Source: Arcuatula senhousia (lineage: Eukaryota > Mollusca > Bivalvia > Mytilida > Mytilidae). From it: a stretch of DNA of 64,000 nt. The DNA lies in assembly GCA_963971305.1 (NCBI GenBank), contig OZ020304.1, forward strand, positions 5,217,576-5,281,575, given 5' to 3'. Shown one piece after another: positions 42,213 through 64,000 of the stretch. Position 1 is the first letter of the stretch; each line of letters opens with the position of its first letter. The notes beneath the pieces are model-generated. The model was not told where the DNA came from, made no database searches, and worked only from the letters and a program-made list of their open reading frames with translations. A program made the position numbers and the translations under genes.

Positions 42213-44338
42213 CTGCAAATTAAAAGCAAATGAGTTTCTAGTAAAAAGCATTTATTATATAAAGTTTCTAATTGATGGGGTTTTTTGTAAAGATTTATTT
42301 TTTTATATTTTCATAAAAATAGGCTTTTAGTAACTGTTATTTGTATATGTATATGTCCATTTTCAAAAAGAATTCTTCAAAAATAGGTTGAGAAACTATT
42401 GAAATATTTGTTCAAATCATTCTAGCACTGGCTTCTAAATTTTGAAACAGAAAATTTGATATCTCGGAAGTAAAACACACACACACACAAAAATATGCCG
42501 AAAGACATTTAATTTAATTTTATGAAATATCGAATGAATATAAAAAAGCAAACAGCTTCAAATTGCAATGGTTTGTGGAGGTTGTATCACGTTGTAATAC
42601 GCCAACTATAGTTCACTATATCTAGTTTTATTTACCTAAACTCTGACTATGGCTTGTAAGAAATGCAGATTCTGCAGCAACTTTAGGTTCGGCCAATTTA
42701 GCATGGAAAGCATTACATATGCTCTAAAAATACAAAAATTCAACTTCAGTTCATTTGTATGAATGTGAAATTGAAGACATAATATATTCCATTGCTTTTT
42801 AAATCAGACAAAGAGGCAGGTGCGGGAAAATGGCCGCATTGACGTCAGTTTTTGTTTTTGTTTTTTTGTTGTTTTTTTTTAATATCAAAATTTTCAGAGA
42901 AGTATTATGTACCTAGGTATCAGTTTTTGTCAAAATTAGGCCAACAACATTAACGTCGAGCGTTTTGAAAATGGAGGTCATCTTGAAGACATCAGAACTG
43001 AAGTATGTTATACATCTTTGATGACCCACTTTATATTCATAACCATAAAAGTGTTTAGCATTTTCGATCTGTCGGTAGAGTACCTCTGGTGAGTCTTAAA
43101 AATACGAAACCTGTCAGATACTTTGTTGTATTTTGATTATTATCTCACCTAACTTTGGAGCGCTGAGCATTTTGAATATTAAATAAAAAAAAGTTTTTAA
43201 ATCTTTGCATCCGTAAAAAAAGACATTTCAATGTACTAGTAATTTGAAAGAAGTATATCTCAAAAATTGGCTGGGCAAGTTAGTGGTCTATGAAGACTGG
43301 AAAGGTTTTACAGTTAGGAACACGGCCATGAATGAGAAAATTTCCGGGAGTCTCTTGTATATGTTATTTGCAAGGGTATTAGAATAATACAAAACGTACC
43401 TGAGCTTCGGCCCAAGTTCCTGTCACGTGACTGAACATGTAACATTTGTCTTGAAGTCGAAGCCATCCCAACTCACAAGCTGAAAATCAAACCACGCACA
43501 AGTAAAGTTTTATTTGCGTTTGGGAAGTTAAATCTACAGAATATGGAAATGAAGGCCGCAAAATTCTAAAATCTCATAACTAACGCTGATTGTCTGCTCG
43601 GCACATATTTGTTGAAATTGCATAATTTGCTGCAAAGTGTTTTAGACTTAATATAAAGTATATATAGTTCTATGATCAGACTAACAATTTCCGAAAACCT
43701 GCCGAATTTCTACCGTGAATCTTTCGTTCGCGAGCTTTAAATACAAACAGTTCCTAATTTTGTCAAATCTTAAGCCAAAAAGTTAAGAAAATCAAAGATG
43801 TATTTCACTCAGCGTGTGATCTTCCCTTTCAGTAGTATAATCTATATCTACCTACTGCGTAGTTGAAAATTTTGCAGCATTGTTGTTATACATATGTAGT
43901 ATATATATGATATGGTCAGATATTGAAGGTGCACCAGGAAACGGGCTACTTTTTTTTTATTTACGACTAACATAGTTCACACAAATTTTGCACAGGCGTT
44001 TGGGTACAGAATTTTATTTTTATTTATTGTGGGTGTATAAAAAATCTGACCCTCGCTATATTACTATAATAGTATAGAGACCAGGTGATTTTTTTTATAT
44101 ACACGTTATTTACAATAAAATAAAATCCTGGACCCAAACGCCTGTTAAATTTTGCATTAAATCGTTGTTCCCTCCAAAAAGATGTACAATTTTACTGTGC
44201 ATGTAATAACAGTGAAATTCAGAAAGTTAAAGGCGTAAAAGCGCCTCTTCGCACGACTAATGTAAAATAGAGACAAAACTACGCACCATTTATCGTTGTA
44301 ACCAACAAAAGCGAGACGACATATTTAAAAGAAGCCAT
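41992..44338 (-). CDS. Secreted single-domain C-type lectin, gene 2 (four exons)
   Basis: Joined exons 44287-44338, 43400-43479, 42636-42723 and 41992-42212 give 441 bases, 146 residues plus stop, all in frame. The layout is identical to gene 1: signal peptide MASFKYVVSLLLVTTIN, then CELGW, KCYMF, SICNAF, WIGVSD, ENCV, GKWID, GSCH and FICE. It keeps the canonical EPN motif (GPNEPNGHTGENC), which in this family usually goes with calcium-dependent mannose-type binding. This differs from EPG in gene 1. Introns 1-3 still align with those of gene 1, so the pair arose by segmental duplication. Intron 1 carries a 155-bp MITE and intron 2 a worn R1 fragment, both absent from gene 1. Specificity is inferred from the motif only. 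Confidence 0.88.
42636..42723 (-). CDS. Lectin gene 2, exon 3
   Basis: 88 bases, acceptor TTTTTAG, donor TTAG|GTAAAT. Encodes SICNAFHAKLAEPKVAAESA and ends SHSQSL. Confidence 0.85.
43040..43140 (-). repeat. Worn R1 fragment in lectin gene 2 intron 2
   Basis: Contains GTGTTTAGCATTTTCGATC, CGGTAGAGTACCTCTGGTGA and ACGAAACCTG, the reverse-strand R1 words in order, with the CGCGCG core decayed. Confidence 0.5.
43400..43479 (-). CDS. Lectin gene 2, exon 2
   Basis: 80 bases, acceptor TTTTCAG, donor CAG|GTACGT. Encodes CELGWLRLQDKCYMFSHVTG and WAEAQ; nearly the same as in gene 1. Confidence 0.85.
43992..44146. mobile_element. MITE, 155 bp, in lectin gene 2 intron 1
   Basis: ACAGGCGTTTGGGTACAGAA pairs with the complement of CCTGGACCCAAACGCCTGT, and similarity continues along the AT-rich arms. 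AAATTTTGC flanks both sides (43983-43991 and 44147-44155), a possible 9-bp target duplication. The right end carries one extra T before the flank, so the exact border is slightly uncertain. Confidence 0.65.
44287..44338 (-). CDS. Lectin gene 2, exon 1 (signal peptide)
   Basis: ATG at 44336-44338; 17 hydrophobic residues and one base before G|GTGCGTAG. One codon shorter than in gene 1. Confidence 0.8.
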
Positions 44339-44380
44339 ATCAAGTCAAGCACCAATAAGGAAATGTGTGTGTGTCACTAC

Positions 44381-44430
44381 CAATCTCTTATCAGCAGATT
44401 TATTAACACAAGAACCGATCAAAAGACTTA
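44381..44430 (-). promoter_or_regulatory. Conserved lectin promoter block with GATA site, gene 2
   Basis: Same TGATAAGAGATTG (GATA site at 44387-44393) and the same following GATCGGTTCTTGTG word as upstream of gene 1, about 50 bases from the start codon. Confidence 0.45.
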
Positions 44431-44639
44431 TTAATGTTACCTGCTAGGCTTTTATCTGCCAATTTTCACCTATTGTTTCTAACATAGGCATCAACCTAAA
44501 TAATTGTTGTTCATTAAACAACGTCATTTATAAAGTGTAATGTATTTTTTTATCAAGGCCAATAATTTTATTTGTAGACTTGTCAGAGCTGCGCTCTGCT
44601 GAGGTTAAAGAATGAAAATGCCAACAACCATATCTCGAA

Positions 44640-45240
44640 AACCAAGAGAGAAAATATTTCTTTTGGCAGACTTACATTAAATAAAGATTCTTATAGAATC
44701 TGTATTGATATAGAGACTAATATAATTCAATCTTAGACTATTGAGCTTTGTCATCCACAGATGAAGTAAGAGATATAAACATACACTAAATCTTTATGGG
44801 GCATGTAATTCAATTAACATTTAGTAGTAAATCAGGCTCCTTCTAATTGGCTTCCTGTCAGAGTTGTCAAAACTGTGTAATATAAGGTATAAGTTACTGC
44901 ATATAACATATATATCATGCAATATGATTTACTTTCCCGTCATTTTATATAGCTGATATAACGGCTCCACTTACCATGTAGTTCTATATCTCCGTTATGG
45001 TTTTATCAGACAAATGGAATTTTTGATGGAACTTTTGTTGTTTTGTTTTGTTATTACGTTCTTACTGGAATGTGAAAATGTGTCTATATTTTTTCCCGGA
45101 GATAAAATGGGTTCTTTTCACAATGAATAAACGATTTCTTTGATACAAAATCACAATCGTGGTACCTCAGAGGAGTACAGATGTTTTTCATAGGGTGTCG
45201 TTTTTATTTCCTTTACCAGATTCGACTCACCCAGATGGCT
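44640..45240. other. Intergenic sequence upstream of lectin gene 2
   Basis: AT-rich. No exon or clear repeat recognised. Confidence 0.35.
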
Positions 45241-45244
45241 GTCA

Positions 45245-45620
45245 GCACCGCGACGGTTGTGTTGCAAACAAGCAGGAACTACATACCCTTTCGGAGCACC
45301 TGAGTTCACTCTCGTGACTTTAGTTCGTGTAATTGATTGCTATCCAATCGTTTTGTGTGTTTTTGTTGTCTATTTCTTCGTGCTGTTCTCGTTTGTGTTA
45401 AGTTTTGTCTTTGCCCTTTCGAATGCCCCACTTCTTAGAATTTTCCCCAACCGGTAAATACATGTTTATAGTTTTATGTAGCACCCATGCAGTGTTCCAA
45501 GCTGAACGCTGCTGGCTGTTGTCGATTGCATTTATTTTGATGTGCTTTTCTCTTCGGTGCATTTGTGTACATTTTTTTTCTTCAAAACTTACAAGCATAT
45601 TTTATCTCCAATAGTAGTAT
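45245..45620 (+). repeat. Dispersed repeat R2 copy, followed by an R3-like module
   Basis: GGTTGTGTTGCAAACA, GGAGCACCTGAGTTCACTCT, TCTTCGTGCTGTTCTCGTTT and TTTGCCCTTTCG define R2. GCTGCTGGCTGTTGTCGATT at about 45509 resembles the R3 core. The short frames here are repeat shadows. Confidence 0.5.
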
Positions 45621-45899
45621 GTTTTTAGGATAAAATTATTAATCACATTTACAAAAGACTCATTGGCAACCTTAAAATGCCACTGCAGTACTTGCCAAGG
45701 CAGCTGTACACACTACCAATCAGGTGAAAAAGTCAAGACAACAGTGACCTTTTTAAGATAGATGCTGACCTTCTACCCTCTGATGAATCAATTTACCAAG
45801 TTAAGTAATCCTTGTATGCATAGATGCTGAGATATAACTGGATACTTGAATTATAAATCAACGTATGTCAAAGTGTTACCTTATTTTACCTGGATGCTA

Positions 45900-46140
45900 A
45901 CGGACTACCTTAATTGGACAATTCTACTATTTACACCTGTTGGCATATGAATTCCGATGTAAAGCGTTATTTACAAGCTAACATGGTAAAAACAAACAGT
46001 AATTTCCTCTCGACATGGCATATGTGTGTGTGTTGGGGTTTAACACCCTTTTCCAACCACGCAGTGCTGTCAGGGAGGGTACCCTGGAGAAAACCATCAA
46101 CCTTGGGCAGTTTACATCATGGGAAGTCCCGTTTTTTTTG
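45900..46140 (+). repeat. Possible SINE-like fragment
   Basis: TGTTGGGGTTTAACACCCTT and CCCTGGAGAAAACCATCAACC have the feel of a widespread marine-invertebrate SINE domain. No promoter boxes or tail could be confirmed, so the call is tentative. Confidence 0.25.
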
Positions 46141-48859
46141 TAAATTATAAAGCAGATTGGTCCTCTCCCTTAAGATCAATAGTATGGTATTTACATCAGC
46201 ACCTGAGATCACTTCACCACCTTGGCTATGGCTACATGTTAATCTGTACATGTACACAAATTTCATCTTCTGGCCAAGGGTTGACATACATGGAAGTGGG
46301 GTTAACCAAACCTTTACAGCTACTTGAAGGATTGTGACAGAAATCTTTGTATTTCCTCTCCTGTTTCATGAACAAAATATTAGGCATATGTGTCATTTGC
46401 ATTTCATGCCATCATGTCCGTCATTCAATGAAAGAAGCAGAGGAACCAATGGTCTTGAAAAGGAATGAGAACTTGACTATCTAAATCTTTGATTATACAA
46501 AAATGTAATGCATACCAAAATGAATACTAATACCTGCTTCTTACCAAATATAACCCAAAGGCAAAAAATGACACATATTAAAATAATTAATGTTTTTTTA
46601 TTCTGACAGAATTCCTGAATGTAGCTCTGATGAGCCATATAACTTCAGAACCATTATATGTTATGTATTTCACTGGTAATCCATATAAAATGATAATATT
46701 GACATCATCATCATCAGAAAAGAAGAGCTGGGTTTAGCAATAGTGAAATCATCTGAATTACAAGTAATGCTGATGCAGCTCAAACTATATCCAAAGGGAG
46801 GTAAGGCTGGTTAGAAGTCATGAAAATGTGAAGCTTTCAGATTAATGGTCAAATATTGCTCAACTATTGATTTCATGAACTTTAAACTCATCAATATACA
46901 AATCATGAATGACATCTATACATATTCAAAATAAACTAATTTAATACAGTAATGTTATCTTTTACTTGTTCCAGGAACTTTTGTATGTTAGACATGTTGA
47001 AATATCCGGTGTATGTAACAAGCAGTTATGGACGGACAGACCTAAACACTACATGTATTTATCAAATATCCTTCATGTCCTTAGCAAGCCAAAAGAAAAG
47101 AATAATACAATAATAAACCTATAACATATTTCCTTGATTTCATTATTGCTAAACCTAATTCTTCCATAGCACTAAATATTCTGTCATCTGGAATGGTCAC
47201 GGACAACAAAATATTAATCAACGACATGATATCCAAGGTAAAAGCTTAACATTACAGAGAAACATTCAGCAGGAGTTCAGATTTACACCTTAGGAGATAA
47301 AAATCTTATAATGGTTGTAATTTTGTTTTCTAAATTAAATACCCCATGAAACAAAAAGCATGAAAAATAACATCTTTTCAAATATTACAATTATTATTGA
47401 ATATTTCTGTAGAAAATTCAATTTGATTTCTCAATAAACTAATTACATTGATCACTTAATCCCAAAAAAAAACAATTTCCATACATCTTAATGTCAGAGT
47501 TTATATTTCAGATTCCTAAGGTGTAAAGCTGAATTCAGCTGTTGTCAGCAAAGACTATAACAAATTTGGAAACAACAATTCATTAATTGGTATGTCATAG
47601 AGATTGTCAGACATTCATTGTGTCAATTTATCAATTGAATATTTCATATGAACCTGAATATAATTTTCATGATTATTATTAAAATTATTGTCAACAATGT
47701 ATTCTTAGAATGGGGATCCTTAGAAAAAAAATGTTAAGTTAAATTCTGATGAGCTTCATAAGGTAACCCATTAGGCTGATTAAGGAACTGAGCAGTATGG
47801 ATACTGGGGGGTTAGTATAGAGAGAACAATGGTGATGAGAATCTTTGCATACTGATTCCTGCATAAGTTTAAAGTCAACATCATTCATAACCAAATACCT
47901 CCCATTCCATGATCAAATGAAATATTTGGTAAAATTTGAAAACAGTTATTTTCAAATAGTTTAAAATGAAGTTTTTTAAAACACCAATTTATGTATAGAT
48001 TTAAAGATATCATTGACTGAATATAAGCAACAGGTATTAAGTCAAACTGTATAGGGGGCAATTATTTATGAAAAATCTACTGTTATTTTGCCTGTTTTAA
48101 ATGTTGATAGCTTAACATTGGATTATGACATATATAGCTACATTTTGGTCCATAATAACTAAGTAACTAAAGCATGTATTGGTCTGTAAATAACTAACAA
48201 CTCAAGGCAAAAATCTAGGAATGTAGAAACACTATCTGTTAATAAATCAAAAATTAGTGCAAAAAATACATAAAAAATCCTAAGATAAAACCTGTGGCCT
48301 GATTTACTTTGCATGATTCTATTCTGAGGTCCATCTACCAGTAAGAGCACAAAATGAAAACCCTTTAATTCTATGTTTTGAAATCCAATACCAGTATGGG
48401 GGATTCACCCCCAAACAAGTTCATTCGCATAAGAGACTCCTCCCACTTCCTTTAAAGGCATAAAGGGGCCTGAACCTGATGCTCATTTGAATATGTGACT
48501 CCTCCCATTTCCTTTAAAGGAAGTACAGGGCATGGAGTATCACAGGTGCTGCAAGTCAATTAATGTATCACAGAATTGCAGATTAACAAAATCTTATGAT
48601 CTATGCACACTTACACACACATAAATATTAATGGAACTACTCACTTCAAAAAAAAAGTTTGGCCCATAGTTAAAATTGTATTCTCTCTTGTTAAAAACTA
48701 TCGCAGACATTCAATATTTACAATATAAAAATTGGACGAGTGATTCATTCATTCTACCGATACCCTTTCACACACAATGAACTTGCAGTCACCAGGAGAA
48801 CTTCCCCACTGTTAGTACGACAGAAATGGTCCACAATTGTAAAACTAAAAGTGAAATCC
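46140..48859 (-). other. Probable PPP2R5 3' UTR and flanking sequence
   Basis: This stretch follows the PPP2R5 stop codon on its strand and is AT-rich with no recognisable mobile element over about 2.7 kb, unlike the rest of the window. That fits a long untranslated region. The polyadenylation point could not be chosen. Around 48420-48530 a short motif (GACTCCTCCCA-TTCCTTTAAAGG) occurs twice. Confidence 0.35.
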
Positions 48860-63835
<14,976 letters not shown>

Positions 63836-64000
63836 CTGTAATAGAAGCAAAGCCAGAATTAACCTTGGATATATACAAACAGCAAGCAGTTTTACAAAGC
63901 TTTGTCTAATACATTTTATCATCTCCAATCAACATGGTCAAATAGTGGATAAATACTCTCTTTGGTTTGAAAATCTAGTACATTGTATGCATATTTTTTC

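Overview
The window is nuclear DNA of a bivalve mollusc, most likely a mussel (Mytilus-like). It is AT-rich, introns are split with GT/AG borders, host exons are sparse, and most of the rest is decayed mobile DNA. The bivalve call rests on pearl-like tandem-core elements ending in an (ACGG)n tract and a hairpin, on many Penelope-like fragments, and on a dispersed repeat containing CGCGCGTTTCGTCT. No species can be proved from the sequence alone.

Three host loci can be read exon by exon, all on the minus strand. Two tandem C-type lectin genes (35862-38659 and 41992-44338) each have four exons, a signal peptide and one lectin domain; they encode 148 and 146 residues and share intron and promoter sequence. 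A decayed third lectin copy lies at 18565-18724. From 63835 down to 48860 runs the 3' part of a B56 regulatory subunit gene of protein phosphatase 2A (PPP2R5, gamma/delta type), whose 5' exons lie beyond the window. It carries two 125-bp versions of one exon that look mutually exclusive.

Layout: 1-5 kb, a 3.4-kb inverted-repeat element with a 5-bp target duplication; 8-8.7 kb, an identical tandem pair of the CGCGCG repeat; 9.5-11 kb, a pearl-like core joined to a SWIM zinc-finger ORF; 11.3-12.7 kb, a large foldback; 13-24 kb, fragments, small MITEs and the lectin pseudogene; 23.6-34.7 kb, a retroelement graveyard (two non-LTR retrotransposon pieces, several Penelope-like copies, a TA-inserted MITE and a TTAA-inserted MITE); 34.7-35.6 kb, a 147-bp tandem array; 35.8-44.6 kb, the lectin pair with a four-unit repeat array between them; 44.6-48.8 kb, intergenic and probably PPP2R5 3' UTR; 48.9-64 kb, PPP2R5 with several elements in its introns.

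The most notable observations are the mutually exclusive PPP2R5 exons and a group of tandem-core elements whose 3' ends are hairpins. In one family the hairpin shows compensatory base changes between two copies. All exon joins were made by eye from splice signals and reading-frame continuity, without transcript data.
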